Assembly: GCA_963748105.1 (NCBI GenBank)
Contig: CAVVHP010000018.1
Span: 1 to 64,000 of the forward strand
Source: JAKAGZ01 sp963748105
Lineage (GTDB): Bacteria > Bacteroidota > Ignavibacteria > Ignavibacteriales > Ignavibacteriaceae
Reading direction: 5' to 3'
Length of the DNA: 64,000 nucleotides
The translations under genes were made by a program, and so were the position numbers. This document shows positions 36,517 to 45,125 of the stretch, one piece after another. The notes beneath the pieces were generated by a model. That model was given only the letters and a program-made list of their open reading frames with translations. It had not been told where the DNA came from and searched no databases. Each line of letters begins with the position of its first letter. Positions within the stretch are counted from its first letter, which is position 1.

Positions 36517-37230
36517 GTAATGACAGTAAAAAATTAGCAATTGTGACTGGCGGAAACAGAGGAATCGGGAAAGCCATAGCACTTCGTTTGGCTAAAGAGA
36601 ATTTTAATGTTGTGATTTTTGGCAGAGACGAAGTTTTATTAAAAAAGGCTCAAAGTGAGGTTATAGCTCTCGGCGCAGAATGTGATTATTTCACGGGTGA
36701 TGCAGCAGATGAAAATTTTGTTAAAGGATCTGTAGAAACAGTTGAAAAAAAATACAACAAAATTGACCTGCTTGTTAATAATGCCGGTATGGGAATTTTT
36801 AAGAAACTTATTAATTCTAACACTTGATGATTTTAAAAAACAGGTAGATGTAAACTTATATGGAGTTTATAATTTTTCCAAAGCCGTTCTTAATGGAATG
36901 ATACAAAATAAAAGCGGAGCAATAATTAATATTGCTTCTCTTGCCGGGAAAAATTCTTTTCCAACCGGGACAATGTATTCTGCAACAAAACACGCAGTAC
37001 TTGGTTTTACAAGATCATTAATGCTTGAAGTTAGAGAATACAATATCCGGGTTGCGGCTATTTGTCCTGGGTCAGTAAATACGGAGTTTTTTGATAATAC
37101 TCATATGACGCCCAATACTGCAAAAATTTTACAGTCGGATGATGTAGCAGAAACAGTTTTGGCTATTCTAAAATTACCTGTACATGCTTTAATAAGTGAA
37201 GTAGATATAAGGCCGAGAAATCCCAAATAA
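36513..37230 (+). CDS. Second short-chain dehydrogenase/reductase, interrupted by a +1 frameshift
   Basis: The first frame carries TGGNRGIGKAIALRLA and LLVNNAGMGIFKKLI; the continuation LTLDDFKKQVDVNLYGVYNF, INIASLAGKNSF, YSATKHA and ICPGSVNTEFF lies in the next frame. Dropping one base around 36815-36820 gives an uninterrupted SDR of about 238 residues. Its start overlaps the upstream SDR by four bases. The catalytic Tyr and Lys are in the second part, so the broken form would be inactive. Its place at the end of the PTPS-folE-SDR row suggests pterin reduction; substrate unproven. Confidence 0.82.
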
Positions 37231-37235
37231 TAAAT

Positions 37236-37267
37236 AAAAAAAACCGACTGTTTAGCCGGCTTTTTTT
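37236..37267. terminator. Bidirectional terminator between the SDR and Spy-like genes
   Basis: AAAAAACCGAC and GCCGGCTTTTTT form a stem around TGTTTA with one mismatch. A-run on one side and T-run on the other allow it to end both converging genes. Confidence 0.8.
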
Positions 37268-37286
37268 ACTTTAATTTTACTTAGAA

Positions 37287-37788
37287 TTAAAAGTTACATT
37301 TTCCACAAATTCCCATTCCGCTACCTCGCATTCCTTTTCCGCGCATCCCTTTATTATGCCCTCTCATCATCATGCCCTGGATATTTATCCTTTAGCATTT
37401 TTCTCTGTTCCGGTGTAAATACCGAGCGCACATCCATCATATGGTTTGCTCTCTCTATTGCCATAGCATCCCTGGACTTGTTTAGTTTTTCAACAGCTGC
37501 AATTACATCATTTCTTGAGACATCCTCTTTTGCTCTCAGATCTTTCAAAGTGAGCATGTCTTTTTGCATTTGTGCTTTCAAGTCTATCATAGCTTTCTGG
37601 TGAGTCTCCTTCAGGCTGCTAATCTTGTCTTTTTGAGCATCAGTCAGATTTAATGCCGTGTACATTTTGGTACCAAAACACTGTCCCATTCCCTGTCTAT
37701 TTCCCATTCTGCCCTGTGCGTTTGATTGGCTTACAAACATAGTAGCAAATAGAAATATTGTGATTATCGCAAATACAGATGTTTTCAT
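37287..37788 (-). CDS. Spy/CpxP-like periplasmic protein with +1 frameshift near the C-terminus
   Basis: A signal peptide ending SQSNAQ is followed by a helical domain with two LTxxQ-type motifs, LTDAQKDKI and FTPEQRKML, as in Spy and CpxP periplasmic chaperones and metal-sensing CnrX-like proteins. The first frame stops after KYPGHDDERA at 37354. The next frame continues with MMMRGHNKGMRGKGMRGSGM and ends in a Cys-x2-Cys, just before the terminator. Reading GGG as GG after KYP joins them. The Met/Gly/His/Cys tail could bind metal such as copper. It is divergent from the sigma-factor operon. Confidence 0.75.
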
Positions 37789-37920
37789 TTTACTTTCTCC
37801 TTTTTCTTTGTGATCTTTAATTCAGTTTTTGGACAAAAGAAATCAGCAGATGGTTTAAAAGAAAATGATTAAACCTTTTGGGTTTAATCCCTGTCTTATT
37901 ATATATAGTTCTGTAGGATA

Positions 37921-38472
37921 ATGGTCGATAATAAAATTGATTTTGAGCTTGTAAATAGTTTTACAGGTGGAGATGAAAGTGCTTTTAATAAAATTGTGTT
38001 GAAATATCAGCATAAAATTTATTGGCATGCCCGCAGGATGACCGGTAATCACCTTGATGCTGATGATATTGTTCAGGAAGTATTGATGGTTTTGTATAAA
38101 AAGTTGAAGGATTTTAAATTTCAATCTTCTCTATATACCTGGATTTACAGAATCACTTCAACCCGGAGCATAAATTTTATCAATAAGAGAAAGATTAAGC
38201 TGGCATTTTCCTTTGAGGATGAACCGGAAAGTTCATTGAGAAAAAATGAAGATATTATTGAAAATCTGGAAACAAGGGAAAAGTTAGAAAAAATTGATGA
38301 AATGTTGAAGAAAATTCCTCCAAAGCAAAGGGAAGTATTTATTCTTAAAAATTATGAACAATTGACCTATGAGGAAATATCAGAAATTACTGGCAAAAGT
38401 GTAGGTGGACTAAAATCAAATTATTTCCAGGCAATGAAAAAAATAATAGAAATGGTGAAAAAAAATGAATGA
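37921..38472 (+). CDS. ECF-type RNA polymerase sigma factor
   Basis: The 183-residue protein has region 2 (DADDIVQEVLMVLYKKLKDF, with STRSINFINKRK) and region 4 (KQREVFILKNYEQLTYEEIS, a helix-turn-helix ending GGLKS) and nothing else, the ECF sigma layout. It overlaps the following membrane protein gene by eight bases, typical for a sigma/anti-sigma pair. Spy-like genes on either side are plausible targets, pointing to an envelope or metal stress response. Confidence 0.94.
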   Translation: MVDNKIDFELVNSFTGGDESAFNKIVLKYQHKIYWHARRMTGNHLDADDIVQEVLMVLYKKLKDFKFQSSLYTWIYRITSTRSINFINKRKIKLAFSFEDEPESSLRKNEDIIENLETREKLEKIDEMLKKIPPKQREVFILKNYEQLTYEEISEITGKSVGGLKSNYFQAMKKIIEMVKKNE

Positions 38473-39052
38473 AAAAATATTTAGATATACAGAAGGAGAA
38501 ATGACTCCGGAAGAGAGGGCTAAATTTGAAATTGAATTAATAGCTTCTGAAGCTCTTCAGGCGGAACTGGAAAATTACAAAAACCTTTTAAGTGAAGTTG
38601 AAGAATTGAGGACTGTTGAAACTGATGAAAGGTATTTCAGCAATATAATTCCTGAATTCAGAAAAAATCTTGGTGAAATTAAGAAGGGCAGTTATCATCC
38701 TGCTTTATCATTTGCCAGCGCAGTGGTTACTGTTATGATTTTATTTTTTATTCTGCCAATCAATGACAAAAATATAGATAGTTATGTAAACAATATTCCA
38801 GACTCAGCTATATCGGAATATCTTAATAATTATGATGATCAGCAGTTGATGAGTGATATTCCGGACGACTATACAGCAAGTTATGATTCTATTGCAGGTG
38901 CAATGCTGTACAGTCAAATTAGGGCGGAACTTGGTTCTGATGTACAAACTTCAGTTTACAACAATATTGATTATGATTCTCTTGTGGAAACAATTAATTC
39001 GCAGGAAGCAGACCAGATTTATTCAGCAATGATAAACAAGAAAATATTTTAA
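38465..39052 (+). CDS. Putative anti-sigma factor (single-pass membrane protein)
   Basis: The N-terminal 50 residues contain YTEGEMTPEERAKFEIEL, like the sigma-binding start of zinc-free anti-sigma factors. One membrane helix follows at about residues 78-99 (ALSFASAVVTVMILFFILPI), then an acidic, Tyr/Ser/Asp-rich extracytoplasmic tail of roughly 95 residues. Overlap with the sigma gene supports the pairing. The sensing signal and release mechanism are unknown; no known protease site is evident. Confidence 0.75.
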   Translation: MNEKIFRYTEGEMTPEERAKFEIELIASEALQAELENYKNLLSEVEELRTVETDERYFSNIIPEFRKNLGEIKKGSYHPALSFASAVVTVMILFFILPINDKNIDSYVNNIPDSAISEYLNNYDDQQLMSDIPDDYTASYDSIAGAMLYSQIRAELGSDVQTSVYNNIDYDSLVETINSQEADQIYSAMINKKIF

Positions 39053-39063
39053 GGGTTTATTAA

Positions 39064-39534
39064 ATGAAAACTAAATTATTTTTACTGTTAATAATAGCAA
39101 TTTCTTTTTCAACATTTGCACAGATGGGACAGCATCGAAGAAGAAACGGGATGTCAAAAATAGAAGAACTCGAAAAAGTTAAATTAATTGAAGCTCTGAA
39201 TATGGACGAGCAGACCACCCTTAAATTTTTTGCCCGCAGATCTGAACATATGAACAAAATGAAAAAGCTGGTCAGAAAAAGTGATAATTTGCTTGACAAA
39301 ATTTCTGAAGAGAATAAGAAAAATAGTGATAACAATTCCGCTGAGCTTAAAAAAATGATTGCAGATTATCTTGCCTGCAGTGGGGACATGATTAAAGAAA
39401 AAGAACATTTTATTAATTCTCTAAGTGATATCCTCTCATATGAGCAAATTTCTAAATTATTAGTGTTTGAAAAGCGATTTCGTGAAGAATTGAAGGGAAT
39501 ACTTTTCAGGCAAAGGATGAAAGGCAGAAATTAA
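39064..39534 (+). CDS. Periplasmic Spy-like helical protein
   Basis: A signal peptide (ending in FSTFAQ) precedes an all-helical, charged 136-residue domain. EALNMDEQTTLKFFARRSEH and LSYEQISKLLVFEKRFREEL sit where Spy-family LTxxQ motifs occur. It begins 11 bases after the anti-sigma stop and so closes the sigma operon. It may be the periplasmic sensor or a chaperone under its control; inference from context. Confidence 0.65.
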   Translation: MKTKLFLLLIIAISFSTFAQMGQHRRRNGMSKIEELEKVKLIEALNMDEQTTLKFFARRSEHMNKMKKLVRKSDNLLDKISEENKKNSDNNSAELKKMIADYLACSGDMIKEKEHFINSLSDILSYEQISKLLVFEKRFREELKGILFRQRMKGRN

Positions 39535-39634
39535 TCGCTCAAAAAATACCCAATAATTGAAAAATAGTAGTAAAATTGACAGAAAAAAGGTTGATTTTAT
39601 TGATATACAAAACTATTTTTCACCACAAAATTTC

Positions 39635-39721
39635 GCGGAAGTGGTGAAATTGGTATACACGCTATCTTGAGGGGGTAGTGCCTTAATTGGCATACGGGTT
39701 CAAGTCCCGTCTTCCGCACCA
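39635..39721 (+). tRNA. tRNA-Leu (GAG)
   Basis: A type II tRNA with a long variable arm. Acceptor GCGGAAG/CTTCCGC, anticodon stem CTATC/GGTAG around TTGAGGG with anticodon GAG, T arm ACGGG-TTCAAGT-CCCGT. The 3' CCA is encoded, unlike in the other three tRNAs here. Confidence 0.97.
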
Positions 39722-39757
39722 AGAATTATCCAACCACAAATAAAAAGGAAGACACAA

Positions 39758-40522
39758 ATGAGAAAATTATCAAGCGTATCTTATTGCCTGTTGTTTCTCC
39801 TGATTTTTGCCAGCACTCAATTTGCCCAGGATATGAAGCCTGATGCTGCAAAACTTTATAATTCTGGTAATAAGATGCTAAAATCTGGTAATTATAACGG
39901 TGCTGTTGATGACTATAATAAGGCCCTGAATATTGAAAAGGATTTTAGAATTTACTATCAGAAAGGAATTGCATTAAAAAATTCACGTAAATTACAAGAA
40001 GCTAAAGATTCCTTTGAAAATTGTCTTAAAATGAAATCTGATTTTGCAGCTGCTTATAATGCTCTTGGGGGAGTTTATTTTTCAATGGGAAATTATGAAT
40101 TAGCTGCTCAAAACTTTGAAAAAATATTAGAAATCACAAATAATGATCGTTACAAAGCAAAAGTAAAAACAAATCTTGCACTTGCTTACACTAAACTAGG
40201 CACATCTGCAATGAATGATGGTAATAGTGCAAAGGCTATAGATTATTTGAAAAAAGCTGTCTCAAATAGCAATTATGACGCAGCCTACCTTGCACTGGCA
40301 AAAATTTATAGTGAAGTAGGAAATTACGATGCCTGCTTGAGCGCGGCTCAAAACGCTCTTAAATACAGAAAATCAATTGGTAGCGGGGGACCTTATTATT
40401 ATATGGGTATTGCATATAAAAATAAGGGCGATGTTGAAAAAGCAAAAGAAATGTTAACTCACGCAAAGAAAGATGCTACTTACAGAAAAACAGCAGAATA
40501 TGAATTAACTGCTTTAAAATAA
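39758..40522 (+). CDS. Exported tetratricopeptide-repeat protein
   Basis: After a signal peptide (ending STQFAQ) the 254-residue protein is made of TPR units: LYNSGNKMLKSGNYNGAVDD, YQKGIALKNSRKLQEAKDSF, AYNALGGVYFSMGNYELAAQ, a fourth near NLALAYTKLG and two more toward the end. TPRs build a protein-binding solenoid, here in the periplasm or at the outer membrane. No enzyme domain is attached and the partner is unknown. It has its own terminator. Confidence 0.88.
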   Translation: MRKLSSVSYCLLFLLIFASTQFAQDMKPDAAKLYNSGNKMLKSGNYNGAVDDYNKALNIEKDFRIYYQKGIALKNSRKLQEAKDSFENCLKMKSDFAAAYNALGGVYFSMGNYELAAQNFEKILEITNNDRYKAKVKTNLALAYTKLGTSAMNDGNSAKAIDYLKKAVSNSNYDAAYLALAKIYSEVGNYDACLSAAQNALKYRKSIGSGGPYYYMGIAYKNKGDVEKAKEMLTHAKKDATYRKTAEYELTALK

Positions 40523-40544
40523 TCTGATAAAATTTTGATTGTTT

Positions 40545-40572
40545 AACCCTCGCTTAATGCGGGGGTTTTTTT
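40545..40572 (+). terminator. Terminator after the TPR gene
   Basis: AACCCtCGC and GCGgGGGTT form a nine-base stem with one mismatch and a five-base loop, followed by a run of seven T residues. Confidence 0.85.
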
Positions 40573-40581
40573 ATTTAAATT

Positions 40582-41226
40582 ATGAAAAACGAAACTTTGA
40601 TAAATACGCTCAGTGGGAATAATAAATTAAAATTATTATTGTTGCCACTAATTTGCTCTGCTGCGGTTCTAAGAAAAGAAAAAATCCTGCGGGATTTATT
40701 GCAACTTGCTAAAATTGAAAAATTAAGTGGACGCAAAATTTACGAGGCTTTGTTGCAGACATACTTATTTGCAGGTTTCCCGAGTGCGCTCAATTCACTT
40801 AAGATCGCAGCGGAATATTTCCCATCTAACCATAAATATAATAGCACACGTAAGTCTTTCAGAGAAGTCGGTGTGCAAAATTGTAAAAAAATTTATGGGA
40901 ATAAATTTGATAAGCTATTGGACAATATTTCAGCTTTTTCACCCGAGCTTTCTGAATGGCTTATAATTGAAGGATATGGGAAGGTGTTCAGCCGAAGTCA
41001 TCTTTCATTGAAGTCAAGGGAACTTTGCAACATTGCTGTATTAGCTTCGTTAAGGTATGAGAGGCAACTGTACTCACATATAAATGGTGCCTTTCGCTCA
41101 CGTAATTTATTAGGTGATATTGAAACTGTAATTGAACATCTTCAATTTACTGGTGGAAAGGCAATTAAAAATTTTGGAATGAAAGTTTTTGATAAATATC
41201 TAATTCAAAAAGGAGTAAAAAAATAA
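40582..41226 (+). CDS. Carboxymuconolactone decarboxylase (CMD)-like protein
   Basis: The C-terminal half holds a CMD/AhpD-type helical domain (SLKSRELCNIAVLASLRYER followed by QLYSHINGAFRSR), and the N-terminal half appears to be a second, diverged copy (KLSGRKIYEALLQTYLFAGF). The redox CxxC pair of AhpD is absent, so peroxidase-linked activity is unlikely. The 214-residue tandem layout resembles CMD-domain proteins of Bacteroidota with unknown substrate. Confidence 0.75.
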   Translation: MKNETLINTLSGNNKLKLLLLPLICSAAVLRKEKILRDLLQLAKIEKLSGRKIYEALLQTYLFAGFPSALNSLKIAAEYFPSNHKYNSTRKSFREVGVQNCKKIYGNKFDKLLDNISAFSPELSEWLIIEGYGKVFSRSHLSLKSRELCNIAVLASLRYERQLYSHINGAFRSRNLLGDIETVIEHLQFTGGKAIKNFGMKVFDKYLIQKGVKK

Positions 41227-41237
41227 CTTTACTCCTT
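41210..41237. repeat. Inverted repeat across the stop codon of the CMD-like gene
   Basis: AAGGAGTAAA and TTTACTCCTT form a perfect ten-base stem around AAAATAAC. It could act as a terminator between two converging genes, but a proper T-run is lacking. Confidence 0.5.
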
Positions 41238-41251
41238 CCTGAAAATTTTAA

Positions 41252-41867
41252 TTAAAATAATATTGCGGCATTAATTGTAAAAGACTGCAGATTATCTTCA
41301 GAATTTTTTTTCCCGAGTAAATTCAGGATCATAACTCTTCCGCTTAAATCAATATCAATACCTTGTATTAAATTTAAGTCAACTCCAACGCCAGCACCGC
41401 CACCCATTCTGGATTTTGATGATAATGCCGTTGGACCGTTAGCATCAGTGGAGGGGCTATATCCGGCAGAAGGGTTAGTCACCTCATATTTTCCGAAATA
41501 ATTATAGGCAATATCAAGTGCTATATACGGGCTAACTCTTCCGGCAGTAATTGTAAATTGAGCTCCAAGACCAAGAGAATATATGCTCTGTGCAGTCTCT
41601 GTCCCACCATTGTTTCCCTTCATGGAGGTATAATTAAATGAAATTACCGGCGTGATGGGAGAAATAGGGAATTGCATTTTTACTAACATTCCGGGCATGA
41701 AATTCAGTTGAGAAACCTGCGCCGCCAGCACTTATATCATTGGTATAAGCATCAGATCCCTCTAAATTGGTGGTACCTACATTTAATCCCCAAAATGATG
41801 ATTGCGCAAATGAATTACAGGAAATAAAAAATGCTCCCAACAAAACTATTAGTAATGTTTTTTTCAT
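41252..41867 (-). CDS. Outer-membrane beta-barrel protein, interrupted by a +1 frameshift
   Basis: The first frame gives a signal peptide (SCNSFAQ) and the barrel start FWGLNVGTTNLEGSDAY. The second gives FMPGMLVKMQFPISPITPVI, LGLGAQFTITAGRVSPYIAL, VGVDLNLIQGIDIDLSG and a barrel-type last strand, TINAAILF. Reading TTT as TT near 41695 joins GFSTE to FMPGML. The repaired length is about 204 residues, like small OmpX/OmpW-style barrels. Function unknown. Confidence 0.72.
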
Positions 41868-42146
41868 AATGCCCTATAAATTAGAAAATAATATAACTCT
41901 ATATGCAGTTATTTGGGGAAAAATACAAGTGTAGGAGGAAGGGGCTGTATATATTTAATATTTATCTTTAAGTAAAAGGATATATAATATTAAGAGACTT
42001 GATTTTATAAAGGTCAAAATCCTATATTAAATTTAAAATTATTTTGATTTTTTGTTTGAACAAGATTTTTGTTCTGATTGAATATGTTGCTGTTATTCTG
42101 ATACGATAGTATAAAAAATATTCGTTTTTATAATATTGAGATGTAA

Positions 42147-45125
42147 ATGAAAAAAGCCCTTTTCCTCATTTCTTTCTTAATCCCTTTATTCTCTTTTATT
42201 GGATTGGCTCAGGATGTTTCTGGAATTTACTCTGATGCAATGGATGCATACCATTCGGCTGATTATTCCCGTGCTCATGAATTATTTGAAAAAATTTTAT
42301 CCGGTCCTTCTATTCCTGAAGAACTTTATGCAACTGCTAAATATTATTCAGCTGATGCATTATTAAACCTTGATCAAAAAAATGCTGCTGCTACTGGATT
42401 TGCATACCTGATTAAAAACTTTAAATGGTCGGCTTTCAGGGATAAAGCTCTTTATAAAATAGGAATGATTTATTATGCACAGGAAAATTATTCTATGTGC
42501 AGGTTTTATCTTACCCAACTGCTGGATGAATACTCTGAAAGTAAATACGATGGATCAGCACTTTACTGGATTGGGGAGTCGTTTTCACAAGAGAAAAGAT
42601 TTAATGACGCAATATCTTTTCTTAAGCAGGCAATAAATAGCCCAAAGAATAACAAATTTGTAGATTATTCAATTTATACACTCGCTAATACTTATGAAAA
42701 AATAGGTGATTATAAAAATGCTGTAAAATATTACGACCAGCTTTTGTCATTTCACCGCGATAGCAAACTGGTTACTGCAGCCCAGATAAGGATAGGAATT
42801 TCTTATTTCAAATTGAAAGATTATCAGTCATCAATTCTGGAACTAAACAACCCGATGGTAGCATCTTTGCCGGATGACCAGTATGCAGAAAGTTTGTACC
42901 TGCTGGCAAATTCTTATTATCGTGTTAGCGATTACGCAAATGCAGTAAAAACATATCAAACAGTAATAGATGACTTTCCCGGTTCGCCCGTTATTCGTGA
43001 AGTTAAATACGGCCTTGCCTGGAGCTATTTCCAGCAAAAGAAATATGATAAATCATATAATCTGTTTGATTCAATTTCAGAAGGTAGTGATAGTATAGCT
43101 ATTAAATCATTTTACTGGAAAGCAGAATCAAAAAGATATGCCGGGCAGGAAGCTGATGCATTTAATATTTATAAAGAATTTTTGCTCAAATATCCCAATA
43201 GTGATTTAAGTTACGGAATTCAATACCAATTAGGATTGGGATATTTTAACGATAAAAAATATGACATTTCTCTAAAATTTCTTACAACTGCCTTGCAGGC
43301 ACCGGATCAGGATATAAAAGCAAAAGCACTAACTCTGATTGCAGAAATGAATCTTGAAATGAAAAATTATGATTCTGCAATTGAGAAATTCCGTGTTCTC
43401 TTAAATCTAAATGATGTTTCTGAAAACCTCAAAAAAAGAGCTTTACTTGGTATTGGTTCTGCCTCTCTGTACTCACAAAAATATGATGATGCAATATCAT
43501 ATCTGGCTAAATTAAATGATGAAGATCCGGATTTTGAAACAGCCAAGACTAATTTCTTTCTTGCAGAAAGTTATTTCAGTAATTCTAATTATAACGAAGC
43601 ATTAAAATATTATAACAGAATTGCAGGTGATGATAAAGAGATAAACGCCGAGGCACTTTACGGAAGGGCTTATTGTTATTATAACCTTGGTGATTATCAG
43701 AATGCTGCGGATAAATTTTCTGATTTCTTGAAAAAATATCCGAGTAACTCCCGTTCTATAGATTCAAGATTAAGACTTGCTGATAGTTACTACGGGATGA
43801 AAAATTATTCTGCATCAAGCGGAGTTTTCAAAGATTTGTTTAGGTTTGATAAATCATCGTTGAGAAATCCAGATACATATTATCAATATGCCCAGACACT
43901 TTATAAATCAGGGGATACCCGGGAAGCAATTTCCGAATTCAATAACTTACAGAGAAAATTTCCACGCTCAAGTTACGCTGATAAGTCCTTGTACATAATT
44001 GGCTGGATTTATTTTCAACAGAATAAATTTGATCTGGCTATTACAAGTTATGAAAATGTTCTTGAAAAATATCCGAACTCAAATCTTGGGCCGACCATAT
44101 ATTACTCAATAGGAGATTGCTATTTCAACCAGGGGAAATATGATTCAGCAATTGTAAGTTATCAAACAGTACTTGTAGATTATCCAACCTCCTCCCACGT
44201 TTTCGATGCAGTAAATGGAATTCAATATAGCTATATAGCAAAGAACGAACCGGAAAAAGCTATTGACCTGATAGACCAGTTTGTTCAACAGAATCCGGGA
44301 TTGAGTTTTGCTGACCAGATATATTTTAAGAAAGGTGGGATTTATTATGGTTTGCATGAATATGAAAAATCAGAAGAAAGTTATAAAGACTTTATAACTA
44401 AGTTTCCATCAAGTAAGCAAATACCGGATGCTTATTATTGGATAGGGAAGAGTGCAGAAAATTTAAAACAGAATGATGAAGCCATCTTTAATTTTAACCG
44501 AATATTTGAAATTTATCCTAAAAGTGAATTTGCCGGTGCCTCCGTAATTGAGATGGGGAATATTTATAATGAGCTTGAAAGGTATGATGAAGGTATCCAG
44601 ATCCTTGACAGAGCACTTGACAAGCTTTCCGGTTCTCAAAGATTACCAGAGATAGAATTTCTGAAAGGTGTTACATATTCTAACAAAAATGATGTTACAA
44701 ATGCTTACGATACTTTTAACCAGGTATTAACAAATTACCCGTCATCAATATTTGCTGACAAAGCGAAATTTGAACTTGGAGTAATTGAACTGGCTGCCAA
44801 AAGATATGAGAATGCAACACAGTATTTCCAGGAATTGGCTAATAAAAGAACAGATGACCTTGGTGCAAAGGCACAGTATTATATTGGTGAAGTTTATTTT
44901 GATCAGGACAAAGTTACTGATGCTATTAGCGCATTTGTAAGAGTCAGAACAATTTTTTATGCCTATGATGAGTGGCTGACCAAAGCATTCTTAAGACTTG
45001 GTGACAGTTATCTAAAGCTTAAAGACCCGCGTGAGGCAAAGAAAATGTATAGAACGGTGTTATCAAAACATAAAGGTGACGAATTCGGAAAGGAAGCCGC
45101 TTCTAAATTGAGGAAAGTGAAATGA
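42147..45125 (+). CDS. Large exported TPR-repeat protein of the Ton/Tol cluster
   Basis: A signal peptide (ending GLAQ) leads into 970 residues of consecutive TPR units with the pattern YxxAxxxFxxxLxxYPxS, e.g. AVKTYQTVIDDFPGS, AITSYENVLEKYPNS and AIVSYQTVLVDYPTS. The YPNS-type ends are characteristic of the BamD/YbgF (CpoB) group of outer-membrane TPR proteins. It overlaps the next gene (ATGATG) and heads a run that includes ExbB, ExbD and TonB homologs, so it may be the periplasmic scaffold of that machine. Exact role unproven. Confidence 0.85.
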   Translation: MKKALFLISFLIPLFSFIGLAQDVSGIYSDAMDAYHSADYSRAHELFEKILSGPSIPEELYATAKYYSADALLNLDQKNAAATGFAYLIKNFKWSAFRDKALYKIGMIYYAQENYSMCRFYLTQLLDEYSESKYDGSALYWIGESFSQEKRFNDAISFLKQAINSPKNNKFVDYSIYTLANTYEKIGDYKNAVKYYDQLLSFHRDSKLVTAAQIRIGISYFKLKDYQSSILELNNPMVASLPDDQYAESLYLLANSYYRVSDYANAVKTYQTVIDDFPGSPVIREVKYGLAWSYFQQKKYDKSYNLFDSISEGSDSIAIKSFYWKAESKRYAGQEADAFNIYKEFLLKYPNSDLSYGIQYQLGLGYFNDKKYDISLKFLTTALQAPDQDIKAKALTLIAEMNLEMKNYDSAIEKFRVLLNLNDVSENLKKRALLGIGSASLYSQKYDDAISYLAKLNDEDPDFETAKTNFFLAESYFSNSNYNEALKYYNRIAGDDKEINAEALYGRAYCYYNLGDYQNAADKFSDFLKKYPSNSRSIDSRLRLADSYYGMKNYSASSGVFKDLFRFDKSSLRNPDTYYQYAQTLYKSGDTREAISEFNNLQRKFPRSSYADKSLYIIGWIYFQQNKFDLAITSYENVLEKYPNSNLGPTIYYSIGDCYFNQGKYDSAIVSYQTVLVDYPTSSHVFDAVNGIQYSYIAKNEPEKAIDLIDQFVQQNPGLSFADQIYFKKGGIYYGLHEYEKSEESYKDFITKFPSSKQIPDAYYWIGKSAENLKQNDEAIFNFNRIFEIYPKSEFAGASVIEMGNIYNELERYDEGIQILDRALDKLSGSQRLPEIEFLKGVTYSNKNDVTNAYDTFNQVLTNYPSSIFADKAKFELGVIELAAKRYENATQYFQELANKRTDDLGAKAQYYIGEVYFDQDKVTDAISAFVRVRTIFYAYDEWLTKAFLRLGDSYLKLKDPREAKKMYRTVLSKHKGDEFGKEAASKLRKVK

